A DNA stretch of 64,000 nucleotides, taken from assembly GCA_947626495.1 (NCBI GenBank), contig CANQSJ010000003.1:1-64000 (forward strand), given 5' to 3'. The notes under the pieces are model-generated. The model saw nothing but the letters and a program-made list of their open reading frames with translations, was not told the DNA's origin and made no database searches. The DNA comes from an uncultured Oscillospiraceae bacterium. Its GTDB lineage: Bacteria > Bacillota > Clostridia > Oscillospirales > Oscillospiraceae. Below, one piece after another: positions 15,658-24,981 of this stretch. Every line of letters begins with the position of its first letter. Position 1 is the stretch's first letter. The translations under genes and the position numbers were made by a program.

Positions 15658-17849
15658 GAGAGGCCTCCCCGGTTGATGTCCCGGACGCCCCGGACGGCCT
15701 GCAGCTTGTTGATGACGGTCTGCAGCTCGCTGGCGTGCTTCACCTCCAGGGTGATGATGACGGTGGAGGTGCCCTTGCCGGTGTCCCGGGCGTTCAGACT
15801 GCGGACCTTGGCGTTCAGGGAGTTGAGCACCGTGGCCACGTCCATGACCAGACCGCTGCGCTCGTCGGAGGTGATGTACAGATCCGCCGCGTAGCTGTCG
15901 GTGATGGTGTCCGCCCAGGAGACGGTGATCCAGCGGCCCTTGTCTTCGTCCCGCTGGTAGTTGACGCAGTCCCGCCGGTGGATGGACACGCCCAGGCCCC
16001 GGGTGATGAAGCCGATGATGGGGTCGCCGGGCACAGGGGTGCAGCAGCGGGAGAATTTGATGAGGCAGTTGTCCAGCCCCTCCACCAGCACGCCCTGGAC
16101 GGCCTTGAGCTGCTTCTGCTGGCGGCGGTCCGCCCGCTCCTGCATCTTCTCCAGCTCCGTCTTGCGCACGGTGGTGCGGTTGCGGACGATCTCGTCCCGG
16201 ATGCGGCCCACCGCGTGGGCGGCGGTCATGCCGCCGTAGCCGATGGAGGCGTAGATGTCGTCCATGTCCTGGACGGCCATGCGCTTGAGGATGTGGGGGA
16301 GCATCTCCGGGTCGTTCACGTCCGCCATGGCCAGGCCGATGCGGCGGGCCTCCGACTCGAACATGTCCCGTCCCTGGACGATGTTCTCCTCCCGGCGCTC
16401 CTTCTTGAACCACTGCTTGATCTTGGAGCGGGCCTCGCCGCTCTTGGCGATGGTGAGCCAGTCCCGGCTGGGGCCGGAGGAGGAGTGGGAGGTGATGATG
16501 GTGACGATGTCGCCGTTCTGCAGGGGGTAGGCGATGGGCACGATCCGGCCGTTCACCTTGGCGCCGGTCATGGAGTTGCCCACGGCGGAGTGGATGGCGT
16601 AGGCGAAGTCGATGGGCGTGGCGCCGGCGGGCAGGCTCTTCACATCCCCGTTGGGGGTGAAGACGAACACCTCGTCGTCGAACAGGTCCATCTTCAGATC
16701 GTGGTACAGGTCCTGCACGTCGCCGGTGTCCTGCTGGGTCTCCAGCAGCCGGCGGATCCAGGCAAATTTCTCCTCGTCCCCCTCCTTGGAGCCGGCGCCG
16801 CCGGATTTATACTTCCAGTGGGCCGCCACGCCGTACTCGGCGGTGACGTGCATCTCCCAGGTGCGGATCTGCACCTCGAAGGGGATGCCCTCGGTGCCGA
16901 TGACGGTGGTGTGCAGACTCTGGTAGTTGTTGGGCTTGGGGGTGGAGATATAGTCCTTGAACCGGCCGGGCACCGGGCGGAACATCTCGTGGATGATGCC
17001 CAGGACGTTGTAGCAGTCCGCCAGGTCGTTTACGATCACCCGGAAGGCGCACAGATCGAAGATCTCCTCCACGCCCAGGTGCTGGGCGTACATCTTCCGG
17101 TAGATGCTGTAGATGTGCTTCAGCCGGCCGTAGACCTTGCACTGGATGCCCTCTTTTTCCATGCGCTGGCTGATGCGCCGCTCCATGGACTGTTGGAATT
17201 TTTCCAGCGTGTCCCGCCGCCGGTCCAGGATGCTGGTGATCTCCCGGTAGCCCACCGGGTCCAGATACAGCAGCGCCAGGTCCTCCAGCTCGTCCTTCAT
17301 CTTCTCCACGCCCAGCCGGTGGGCGATGGGGGCGTAGATCTCCATGGTCTCCCGGGACTTGGACAGCTGCTTTTCCGGGCTCTGGAACTCCATGGTGCGC
17401 ATGTTGTGCAGCCGGTCCGCCAGCTTGATGAGGATGACCCGGATGTCCTTGGCCATGGCCAGGAGCATCTTGCGCAGGTTCTCCATCTGGGTGTCCTCCA
17501 GCGTGGAGTACTGCACCCGGGTCAGCTTGGTGACGCCCTCCACGATGTCGGCCACGTCCGCGCCGAACCGGCTGGCCAGCTCCTCGTGGGTGGTGTTGGT
17601 GTCCTCCAGCACGTCGTGGAGCAGCGCGGCCATGATGGCCTCGTCGTCCAGGCCCATCTCCCCGGCGATCTCGGCCGCGGCGATGGCGTGGGTGACGTAG
17701 GGGGAGCCGTCCTTGCGCAGCTGCCCGTCATGGGCGGCCACGGCGAAGTCGAAGGCCTGGCGGATGCGGTCCGGGTCCACGTTGTGACAGTTCTCCCGGA
17801 GAACGGCCATCAGCTGGTCAAACGCCTGGTCAGGTGAAAATTCTGCCAT
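15654..17849 (-). CDS. relA: Bifunctional (p)ppGpp synthetase/hydrolase RelA/SpoT
   Basis: 731 aa. Full-length Rsh protein: HD hydrolase domain (LLHDVLEDT, near residue 75), synthetase domain with NNYQSLHTTVIG around residue 310, TGS domain (VFTPNGDVKSLPAGATPIDF near residue 395), a zinc-finger or helical region with KFSRCCTPVPGD, and a C-terminal ACT domain. It makes and breaks the stringent-response alarmone. The start at 17849 follows GAGAGGGAAAG. It lies 19 bases after recJ and overlaps dtd. Confidence 0.96.
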   Translation of the reverse strand: MAEFSPDQAFDQLMAVLRENCHNVDPDRIRQAFDFAVAAHDGQLRKDGSPYVTHAIAAAEIAGEMGLDDEAIMAALLHDVLEDTNTTHEELASRFGADVADIVEGVTKLTRVQYSTLEDTQMENLRKMLLAMAKDIRVILIKLADRLHNMRTMEFQSPEKQLSKSRETMEIYAPIAHRLGVEKMKDELEDLALLYLDPVGYREITSILDRRRDTLEKFQQSMERRISQRMEKEGIQCKVYGRLKHIYSIYRKMYAQHLGVEEIFDLCAFRVIVNDLADCYNVLGIIHEMFRPVPGRFKDYISTPKPNNYQSLHTTVIGTEGIPFEVQIRTWEMHVTAEYGVAAHWKYKSGGAGSKEGDEEKFAWIRRLLETQQDTGDVQDLYHDLKMDLFDDEVFVFTPNGDVKSLPAGATPIDFAYAIHSAVGNSMTGAKVNGRIVPIAYPLQNGDIVTIITSHSSSGPSRDWLTIAKSGEARSKIKQWFKKERREENIVQGRDMFESEARRIGLAMADVNDPEMLPHILKRMAVQDMDDIYASIGYGGMTAAHAVGRIRDEIVRNRTTVRKTELEKMQERADRRQQKQLKAVQGVLVEGLDNCLIKFSRCCTPVPGDPIIGFITRGLGVSIHRRDCVNYQRDEDKGRWITVSWADTITDSYAADLYITSDERSGLVMDVATVLNSLNAKVRSLNARDTGKGTSTVIITLEVKHASELQTVINKLQAVRGVRDINRGGLS

Positions 17850-17868
17850 GATCTTTCCCTCTCTCGCT

Positions 17869-19851
17869 TTATCCGTTCTGCTGCCGCCAGGTGGGGGAGC
17901 GGTCCAGATCGGTCTTGGACTGCCACGCCACCAGCATAATCTGCACCTGGTCGTCCCGGAGGGATACGTTGGCCAGGCCCAGCTCCGTGAATACCCGCAG
18001 GCCCAGGGCGATCTCCGCCGGCCGGAGCCGGCTGTCCAGACTGCCCAGACGGCTCAGATGGGTCTGGCAGGGGCACCGGCCGTCCAGGCTCCGCCACAGA
18101 CCCGCCAGCTCCGTCCGGCTCAGACGGTGGTCGCCGATGCCGCCGCCGGCGAGGATGCGGGCGCACAGCGCCGCCAGATCGGTCCGGCGCAGGCCGGTCA
18201 TCATCAGCTGCACGCTCCGGCGGCCCCGATACTCGCTGATCTGGGGGAAGAACGCCGCGTCCACCCGGTCCCCGGGGGCGGCGCCCAGCTCCGCGGCGGT
18301 CTTGGAGAACCAAACGCAGTCATAGCGCTGTCCGGCCTTTTCCAGCTGCAGGCGCACATGGCGGCCGCCGCCGATGGGGGTGACCATGGTCAGCAGCGCG
18401 TCGGTCATGCACAGCAGCGGCCGGGGGTTGCCGTTGCCGCAGGGCTCCATGGACTCCAGACTGGCCACGCACTCCATGCTCAGCAGCGCCGGGTCCGTCA
18501 CCAGCACGTCCGGGTCCAGACTCTCCTCCCCCAGCGGGGGGTGGGCCTCGTAATAGTCCCACAGGGCCTGGCGGAAATTGTCCACGTCCCCGGCGCGGAT
18601 GTTGAGCCCCGCCGCCAGGGCGTGGCCGCCGAAGGACTCCAGGTGCTCCCCGCAGGCGGCCAGCGCGTCGAACAGGTTGAACCCGCCCCAGCTGCGGCAG
18701 GAGCCCTTGCCCTTGTCCCCGTCCAGGGAGATCATCACCGCCGGGGCCTGATAGGCCTCCGTCAGCCGGGAGGCCACGATGCCGATGACCCCCTGATGCC
18801 AGCCCGACCGGGCCAGCACGATGGGCTTGCCCCGGGGGAAGCCGGCCAGCATATCCACCGCCTGGTCCCAGATCTCCGCCTCCAGCGCCTGGCGCTGGCG
18901 GTTCATCTCGCACAGGGACTCCGCCAGGACCATGGCCCGGTCCGGGTCGGATTCCATCACCAGCGCCGCCGCGTCCTCCACCCGGCCCAGCCGGCCGGCG
19001 GCGTTGATCCGCGGCGCCAGGGTGAAGCCCACGGCGTTGGCGCCCAGCCGGGCGAGATTCACCCCGGACAGCTCCATCAGCGCCGCCAGCCCCGGCCGGG
19101 GCGACGTGCGCAGCATATCCAGTCCCCGCCGGACGATCCGGCGGTTCTCCCCCGTCAGGGGCATCACGTCGGCGATGGTGCCCACCGCCACCAGATCGGC
19201 GTACCGGTCCAGCATGGCCTCCCCGTCCCCGGTGAGGGCGCAGGCCAGTTTGAAGGCCACGCCCACGCCCGCCAGATCCCGGTCCGGTCCGGCCAGATCC
19301 GGCCGCTTGGGGTCCACCACCGCCACGGCGGCGGGAAGCTCCGCCTGGCACTCGTGGTGGTCGGTGACGATCATGTCCACGCCGAGAGAGCGGGCATATT
19401 CCGTCTCCGCTATGGCGGTGATGCCGCAGTCCACGGTGACGATCAGGCCCGCGCCCTGCTCCCGCAGCCGGCGGATGGCCCCGGCGTTCACGCCGTAGCC
19501 CTCCTCCAGCCGGTCGGGGATATAGGTGAGTGTGTGTATGCCGTAGCGTGTCAGGCAGTCCGCCAGCAGACAGGTGGCGGTGATGCCGTCCACGTCGTAA
19601 TCCCCATATACCGCCACGGTCTCCCCACGGTCCCGGGCCTGCCGCAGGCGGGCCACGGTGGCGTCCATCCCCGGCAGGGGAGGGACGTCCTCCCGGGACG
19701 GGGGCTCCGCCGCGAGATAGGCGCGGGCCTCCGCCTGCGTGAGGATGCCTCTGGCCGCCAGCACGGCGGCCAGAAGGGGGGTGCATCCCGCCTGGAGCAG
19801 TTCCCGGGGGATGACGGGCGGCTGGGGTATGTTCCAAGCCTTTTCCTTCAT
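17869..19851 (-). CDS. recJ: Single-stranded-DNA-specific exonuclease RecJ
   Basis: 660 aa. DHH-family 5'-3' exonuclease used in recombination and mismatch repair. Motifs: AVYGDYDVDGITAT (motif I, near residue 80), VTVDCGI, VTDHHE (motif III), the DHHA1 glycine loop SFGGHALAAGL near residue 412, and a C-terminal OB/RecJ region. The start at 19851 has AAGGAAG in front and gives a normal N-terminus; the upstream extension would cross the promoter. First gene of a five-gene operon. Confidence 0.95.
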   Translation of the reverse strand: MKEKAWNIPQPPVIPRELLQAGCTPLLAAVLAARGILTQAEARAYLAAEPPSREDVPPLPGMDATVARLRQARDRGETVAVYGDYDVDGITATCLLADCLTRYGIHTLTYIPDRLEEGYGVNAGAIRRLREQGAGLIVTVDCGITAIAETEYARSLGVDMIVTDHHECQAELPAAVAVVDPKRPDLAGPDRDLAGVGVAFKLACALTGDGEAMLDRYADLVAVGTIADVMPLTGENRRIVRRGLDMLRTSPRPGLAALMELSGVNLARLGANAVGFTLAPRINAAGRLGRVEDAAALVMESDPDRAMVLAESLCEMNRQRQALEAEIWDQAVDMLAGFPRGKPIVLARSGWHQGVIGIVASRLTEAYQAPAVMISLDGDKGKGSCRSWGGFNLFDALAACGEHLESFGGHALAAGLNIRAGDVDNFRQALWDYYEAHPPLGEESLDPDVLVTDPALLSMECVASLESMEPCGNGNPRPLLCMTDALLTMVTPIGGGRHVRLQLEKAGQRYDCVWFSKTAAELGAAPGDRVDAAFFPQISEYRGRRSVQLMMTGLRRTDLAALCARILAGGGIGDHRLSRTELAGLWRSLDGRCPCQTHLSRLGSLDSRLRPAEIALGLRVFTELGLANVSLRDDQVQIMLVAWQSKTDLDRSPTWRQQNG

Positions 19852-19888
19852 GCGCTTCCTTTTCCGAAAAGAGAGATATATTATGCTA

Positions 19889-19917
19889 ATTATACGCCAA
19901 TCGGAGAGGTATTGCAA
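19889..19917 (-). promoter_or_regulatory. Promoter of the recJ-relA-dtd operon
   Basis: Minus strand TTGCAA (19912-19917), 17-bp spacer, TATAAT (19889-19894). Confidence 0.7.
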
Positions 19918-19997
19918 CGTAAAACCGACCCCGCGGCGGGGATTTGGGAGTTTTTTCCGCCTGTTTCGCGCCGGCGGGAGAATCCGCGCCCACCCTC

Positions 19998-20026
19998 TTG
20001 CAAGCGGCGGAAAAGTGTGGTATAGT
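19998..20026 (+). promoter_or_regulatory. Promoter of the SGNH hydrolase gene
   Basis: TTGCAA (19998-20003), 17-bp spacer, TATAGT (20021-20026), extended by TGG. The leader has a small hairpin TCCGGAC/GTCCGGA (20050-20073). Confidence 0.65.
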
Positions 20027-20104
20027 ACGTCGGTAGACATAAAATGACATCCGGACGGGTTATTTTGTCCGGAATGGGCATGCTAGGACCATTTGGGGGA
20101 GACT

Positions 20105-20983
20105 ATGAGCCATAAAACGATCGCGTTATCCCTGGCCGCGCTGTGTGTGGTGCTGTCGGTCATCCTCGTGGTGATGGGCGTGACGATGGCCGGATGGGGC
20201 CGAAGCGCGGAGCCTGCGCCCGATGCCGGCGGCCAGCAGGCGGAGGAAGAGCCCGCCGCGCCGGTGAGCGCCGCGACGGAGGAGCCGTCCGTCACCCCCG
20301 GCGAGGCGAGCACACCGGCGCCCACCGCCACCCCGGTCCCCACGGAGGAGCCTTGGTCGGGACCCGACGTACCGGCCCAGAGCACGGAGGCCGGCGCGTC
20401 CTATTTTGCCGACGCGGGCTTTTTGGGCAACTCGGTGCTGTCCGGGCTGTGGTACTATGACGGCGACAATCTGCTGCCGGACGACAGCTTTTTCTGGAGC
20501 GACGGACTGACCATCCTGGGCGCGTCCCCCTATGCGGCCCAGATGTCCGGCTACGGGAAGATCTACGTGGGCTTCGGCATGAACGAGCTCAGCTATGAGA
20601 AAAATACCCTGCGCCAGGCGTACAACACCGTGCTGGACCAGCTGGAGGAGAACAACCCGGACGCCATCATCTACCTGGTGAGCGTGTCCCCGGTGAGCCT
20701 GTGGAAGTCCTCCAACGACCGCTACATCACCCGGGAGCTGGTGCTGTCCTTCAACGAGATGATCCGCGAGATCGCCCAGGAGCGGCAGGTGTGGTATCTG
20801 GACATCTACAACGTGCTCAGCGACGACGACGGCTATCTGCCCTCGGACGTGACCAACGACGGCGTCCACTTCACCCCCGCCCACTATGAGCTGTGGTTTG
20901 ACTATATGAACACCCATTATATCCCCGACGGCACCGAGGCTCCGCCCGCCGACACCGGCGCGGCGTCAGAGGGGCAGCCCTGA
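20105..20983 (+). CDS. Secreted or membrane-anchored SGNH/GDSL-type hydrolase-like protein
   Basis: 292 aa. One N-terminal membrane segment (LSLAALCVVLSVILVVMGV), a low-complexity linker of about 60 residues rich in Ala, Pro, Thr and Glu, then an SGNH fold: block I GFLGNSVLSG (the usual GDS is GNS, keeping the serine), a GFGMNEL block III, and block V DGVHFTPAHY with Asp and His. SGNH proteins remove or move acyl groups on wall polymers. ATG 20105 follows GGGGGAG; a TTG four codons earlier is possible. Followed at 47 bases by a DUF4358 lipoprotein gene, a pairing often seen in Clostridia. Confidence 0.75.
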   Translation: MSHKTIALSLAALCVVLSVILVVMGVTMAGWGRSAEPAPDAGGQQAEEEPAAPVSAATEEPSVTPGEASTPAPTATPVPTEEPWSGPDVPAQSTEAGASYFADAGFLGNSVLSGLWYYDGDNLLPDDSFFWSDGLTILGASPYAAQMSGYGKIYVGFGMNELSYEKNTLRQAYNTVLDQLEENNPDAIIYLVSVSPVSLWKSSNDRYITRELVLSFNEMIREIAQERQVWYLDIYNVLSDDDGYLPSDVTNDGVHFTPAHYELWFDYMNTHYIPDGTEAPPADTGAASEGQP

Positions 20984-21030
20984 GCCGCGGGGAGCAAATA
21001 AAAAGAGAAAAGAGAAAAGGGAGAACGAAT

Positions 21031-21495
21031 ATGAAACGAGCCGCTGTATGTCTTTTGACCCTGGTGCTGATCCTGTGCCTGACCGCCTGCGGCGGGAGCA
21101 AGGACGTGGATCTGGACGCCCTGGCGGGCGATCTGGTGGCCAGCGCCGCCTTTACCCAGGACATGGGCCAGTACGAGGTGGATGCGTCCCTGGCGGCGCC
21201 CACCTACCGCTACGACGCCGCCGACGCCACCGCCTGCCGGTATTTCTACAACAACGGCGGCTCCGGCGAGGAGATTCTGCTGGTCCAGGCCAAGGACGCC
21301 GAGACCGCCGGCGCGATAGAGGAGCTGTGCCGGGAGCGGGTGGAACTGCAGAAGGCAGGCCTTGCCAACTACAACCCCGACGCCATCCCCCGGCTGGACA
21401 ACGCCATCCTGGAGATCTCCGGCGACTATGTGATCTTCGTGGTGGCCGACGACGCCGCCGCGGCCCAGGCCGTGGTGGACGGGTATGTGAAATAA
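21031..21495 (+). CDS. DUF4358 lipoprotein
   Basis: 154 aa. Lipoprotein signal with lipobox LTACGG (cysteine near residue 20), then a single DUF4358 domain, recognised by an early short Asp-rich helix, a central YNNGGSGEEILLVQAKD and a final SGDYVIFVVADD. The function of the domain is unknown, though it often accompanies SGNH hydrolases and MBOAT acyltransferases, suggesting a role in surface polymer acylation. AAGGGAG precedes the ATG. No MBOAT gene is in the window. Confidence 0.82.
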   Translation: MKRAAVCLLTLVLILCLTACGGSKDVDLDALAGDLVASAAFTQDMGQYEVDASLAAPTYRYDAADATACRYFYNNGGSGEEILLVQAKDAETAGAIEELCRERVELQKAGLANYNPDAIPRLDNAILEISGDYVIFVVADDAAAAQAVVDGYVK

Positions 21496-21520
21496 TACCG
21501 GCCCCACCGGAGACGACACC

Positions 21521-21553
21521 GGCGGCCCCCTCCTTCGAGGGGGCCGCCTTTTT
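21521..21553 (+). terminator. Terminator after the DUF4358 gene
   Basis: 12-bp stem GGCGGCCCCCTC/GAGGGGGCCGCC with a 4-base loop and TTTTT. Confidence 0.93.
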
Positions 21554-21569
21554 GCCGGAACCTTCCCTC

Positions 21570-21598
21570 TTGACCGGAGAGAGAATCTGTGCTATTCT
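21570..21598 (+). promoter_or_regulatory. Promoter of the dpp-type ABC operon
   Basis: TTGACC (21570-21575), 17-bp spacer, TATTCT (21593-21598), extended by TGC. Confidence 0.7.
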
Positions 21599-21653
21599 CA
21601 TACCGCCAAGAGAAAACTGAATACGGAGCCAAAGAAGGAGTAAAACTAACGCT

Positions 21654-23231
21654 ATGAAAAAACGCTTTCTCACTCTCCTTTTGGCGGCGGCCCTGACGAT
21701 CGCACTCTGCGCCTGCGGAGGCGGCCAGTCATCCCAGACCGCTCAGCCAACACCGGCGGAAGACATCCAGAATACCGCCGGGGACACCGGCTCCACGCAG
21801 GCGGAGCCCGACGAGATCACCGTCGGGATCGCCGCAGACCTGGACAGCAGTCTTGACCCACACGTATCTTCGTCGTCGGCAGGAACCAGAGAAGTCCTAT
21901 TCAACATCTATGAAGGGCTGGTAAAGCCCGACACACAAGGAAATCTCGTCCCCGCCGTTGCCGAAGATTACGCCGCCAACGATACCGCAGACCAATATAC
22001 CTTCACTCTCCGTGAGGGCGTGCGGTTCCATGACGGACAGGAGGTCACGGTCGGGGATGTCGTTTATTCTCTGACCCGCGCTGCCGGTCTGGACACCGGG
22101 GAGCCTCTGATGGCCACCCTGGCGGGCATCGCCTCCGTGGAAGCCACCGACGACAGGACCGTCGTCGTCACCCTGTCCGCGCCGGACGCGGAATTCATCG
22201 CCTATATGACCGCCGCCATCATCCCGGAGGGCAGCGATCCCGCCGACGGCGTCGTCGGCACAGGCCCGTTCCGCTTCGTCTCCCGCGCGCCCCAGGAGAA
22301 TATCGTCATCCAGCGGTTCGACGACTACTGGGGTGAAAAGGCCCAGTGCGCCCAGGTGACCTTCAAGGTCATCGAGGACGGTCAGACCATGGTCATGAGT
22401 CTGCGCTCCGGCGCCATCGACATGGCGGCCCATCTGGAGGCCAGCCAGGTGGCGGAGCTGACGGGACTGACCGTGCTGGAGGGCAGCATGAATCTGGTGC
22501 AGGCGCTGTATCTGGACAACGCCGAGGCCCCCTTCGACGACATCCGGGTGCGCCAGGCGCTGTGCTTTGCCATCGACAAGCACCAGGTCATCGACCTGGC
22601 CGGCGACGGCCACGGCTTCGCCCTGGGCAGCAGCGTGTACCCCGCCTTCGGCAAGTACTTCGACGAGGCGCTCACCGACTACTACCAGCCGGATACCGAG
22701 AAGGCCCTGGAGCTGCTGGCCGAGGCCGGCTATACCGAGGACCATCCGCTGCAGTTCACCATCACCGTGCCCAGCAACTATACCCCCCACGTGGACGCGG
22801 CCCAGGTGGTGGTGAACCTGCTGGACCAGCTGGGCGGCGTGGTCAGGGCAGAGATCCAGCAGGTGGAGTGGGCCAGCTGGTACTCCGACGTGTACCAGGG
22901 CCGGCAGTTTGAGGCCACGGTGTGCGGCATGGACGCCTCCACCCTCACCGGCTCGGCGCTGCTGGCTCGGTTCGTCAGCGACAACGCCAAGAACTTCATC
23001 GGCTTTGCCGACGCCGACTACGACGCGGCTTATGCCGCTGCCGTGGCCACCACGGCGGAGGAGGAGCAGGTGCAGTACTTCCTGCAGTGCCAGCAGATCC
23101 TCGCCGAGCAGGCCGCCAACGTGTACATCCAGGACCTGGCGGACTTTGTGGTCATGCAGACAAATATCGAGGGCTACCGGTTCTATCCGCTGTACGTCAT
23201 GGATCTGGCCGGTGTGCACACGGTCTCATAA
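21654..23231 (+). CDS. ABC transporter substrate-binding protein, family 5 (peptide/nickel type)
   Basis: 525 aa lipoprotein with lipobox near residue 20 (CACGGG) and a Ser/Thr/Gln-rich linker. The mature part is a DppA/OppA-type protein: EITVGIAADLDSSLDPH, LVPAVAEDYAAND, VRFHDGQEVTVGDVVYSL and VGTGPFRF. It captures a peptide or other small solute for the permease pair that follows. The first 430 bases or so use a less GC-biased codon set than the rest of the gene, which could mean a mosaic origin. The AAGGAG is rather far (13 bases) from the ATG. Confidence 0.92.
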   Translation: MKKRFLTLLLAAALTIALCACGGGQSSQTAQPTPAEDIQNTAGDTGSTQAEPDEITVGIAADLDSSLDPHVSSSSAGTREVLFNIYEGLVKPDTQGNLVPAVAEDYAANDTADQYTFTLREGVRFHDGQEVTVGDVVYSLTRAAGLDTGEPLMATLAGIASVEATDDRTVVVTLSAPDAEFIAYMTAAIIPEGSDPADGVVGTGPFRFVSRAPQENIVIQRFDDYWGEKAQCAQVTFKVIEDGQTMVMSLRSGAIDMAAHLEASQVAELTGLTVLEGSMNLVQALYLDNAEAPFDDIRVRQALCFAIDKHQVIDLAGDGHGFALGSSVYPAFGKYFDEALTDYYQPDTEKALELLAEAGYTEDHPLQFTITVPSNYTPHVDAAQVVVNLLDQLGGVVRAEIQQVEWASWYSDVYQGRQFEATVCGMDASTLTGSALLARFVSDNAKNFIGFADADYDAAYAAAVATTAEEEQVQYFLQCQQILAEQAANVYIQDLADFVVMQTNIEGYRFYPLYVMDLAGVHTVS

Positions 23232-24173
23232 TTGCGCTATGTATTGAAAAAAACAGGAGTACTTCTTGTCACACTGCTCCTCATATCGCTGCTCGCCTTC
23301 CTGGCGTTCCAGATCATCCCCGGCGACCCCACCACCAAGCTCCTGGGCAACGAGTATACCCCGGAGCGGGCGGAGGCCCTGCGGCATGAGATGGGACTGG
23401 ACAGGAACGTGTTCGTGCGCTACTGGGATTGGCTCACCGGTTTTGTCACGGGCGATATGGGCGCCAGCTACAGTTACGGCATGAGCGTGGAAGCGGTCAT
23501 GGAGGGGAAAGGGATCGTCACGGCGGCCCTGTCCCTCATGGCCTGGCTTCTGGTCATCGCCATCAGCATCCCTCTTGGCATCACGCTGGCGCGCTGGCAG
23601 GGCGGAAGACTCGATCGGGTATTCGTGGCCATGAACCAAGTGTTCATGGCCATTCCCCCGTTTTTCCTGGGGATCCTGTTCACCTACATATTCGGACTGG
23701 TGCTGAAGCTGTTCGTCCCCGGGGGTTTCATCCGGCCGGAGCAGAGCCTGTGGGGCTTCTTCGGCTATCTGGTGTTCCCGGCCCTGGCCATCGCCATCCC
23801 CAAGGCGGCCATGGTGACGAAACTGCTGCGCTCGTCCATCCTGGGTCAGATGCAGGAGAACTATGTGCGCACGGCCTACAGCCGGGGCAACTCCCGCTGG
23901 GGCGTGATCCGCGGCCACGTGCTGCGCAACGCCATCCTGCCGGTGGTCACCTTCGTGGCCATGACCCTGGCGGACATCGTGGCCGGCTCCATCGTGGTGG
24001 AGCAGGTGTTCGCCCTGCCGGGCCTGGGCCGGCTGCTGCTGGCCAGCATCGGCAACCGGGACTATCCCGTGGTGCAGTGCATCGTGGTCATCATCGCGGC
24101 CGTGGTGGTGTTCATGAACTATCTGGCCGATATCGTCACCCAGTATATCGACCCGCGCATTCGGCTGGGGTGA
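23232..24173 (+). CDS. ABC transporter permease, DppB/OppB type
   Basis: 313 aa, about six membrane helices. It has the N-terminal family signature (RYVLKKTGVLLVTLLLISLL and FQIIPGDP) and the EAA loop near AYSRGNSRWGVIRGHVLRNA. The start is a TTG directly after the stop codon of the binding-protein gene; no ATG fits the conserved N-terminus, so this TTG start is well supported and implies translational coupling. Confidence 0.92.
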   Translation: MRYVLKKTGVLLVTLLLISLLAFLAFQIIPGDPTTKLLGNEYTPERAEALRHEMGLDRNVFVRYWDWLTGFVTGDMGASYSYGMSVEAVMEGKGIVTAALSLMAWLLVIAISIPLGITLARWQGGRLDRVFVAMNQVFMAIPPFFLGILFTYIFGLVLKLFVPGGFIRPEQSLWGFFGYLVFPALAIAIPKAAMVTKLLRSSILGQMQENYVRTAYSRGNSRWGVIRGHVLRNAILPVVTFVAMTLADIVAGSIVVEQVFALPGLGRLLLASIGNRDYPVVQCIVVIIAAVVVFMNYLADIVTQYIDPRIRLG

Positions 24174-24177
24174 GCGT

Positions 24178-24981
24178 ATGAAGCTGAGACACAACAAAAA
24201 CTTCGTGTGGGGCGCGGCCATCACCGCGTTCATGGTCGCCGTCATTCTGGTCGGCATGATCTGGACGCCCTACGACCCCAACGCCATGGACGGCGGGGCC
24301 AAGATGCTCTCCCCCCGTCTGACCCACCTTCTGGGCACGGACAACTTCGGCCGGGACATCCTCTCCCGGGTGATCGAGGGGGCGGGGGCCACCTTTCTCA
24401 TCGCCGCGGCCACGGTGGCCATCGGCCTGACCGCGGGGCTCATCATCGGCGGGCTCACGGGGTATTACGGCGGCTGGCTGGACGAGGTGATCATGCGTCT
24501 GAACGACGCCGTCGCCGCCTTCCCCAGCATCCTGCTGGCCCTGGTGCTCATCGCCCTGATGGAGCCGGGCAAGTCCAGCATCATCCTGGCCTTGGGGCTG
24601 CTGTTCGTGCCCAGCTTCGCCCGGGTGGTCCGGGCGGAGGTGGCCCGGCAGAAGAGCCAGGACTATGTGGCCAGCGCCAGGCTCATGGGGGCGGGGGACC
24701 TGCGGGTGCTGTTCGCCCACATCCTGCCCAACATCGTGCCGGTGCTGCTGCCCAGCGTGGCCATCGGCTTCAACAACGCCGTTCTGGCGGAGGCGTCCAT
24801 GAGCTATCTGGGGGTGGGGGTCCAGCCCCCGGATGCCAGTCTGGGCCGGATGCTGAACGAGGCCCAGGGGTATCTGCTCACCGCGCCCTGGTACGCCCTC
24901 AGCGTGGGCGTGGCCATCATCCTGCTGATCCTGGGCTTCGGCCTCATCAGCGAGGGATTGGGGGGACGGAGCGATGCTTGA
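24178..24981 (+). CDS. ABC transporter permease, DppC/OppC type
   Basis: 267 aa with about six helices. HLLGTDNFGRDILSRVIEGA near residues 43-62 is the classic DppC signature, and the EAA loop lies at ARLMGAGDLRVLFAHILPN. It forms the channel with the preceding permease. It overlaps the ATPase gene that follows by 8 bases. Confidence 0.93.
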   Translation: MKLRHNKNFVWGAAITAFMVAVILVGMIWTPYDPNAMDGGAKMLSPRLTHLLGTDNFGRDILSRVIEGAGATFLIAAATVAIGLTAGLIIGGLTGYYGGWLDEVIMRLNDAVAAFPSILLALVLIALMEPGKSSIILALGLLFVPSFARVVRAEVARQKSQDYVASARLMGAGDLRVLFAHILPNIVPVLLPSVAIGFNNAVLAEASMSYLGVGVQPPDASLGRMLNEAQGYLLTAPWYALSVGVAIILLILGFGLISEGLGGRSDA

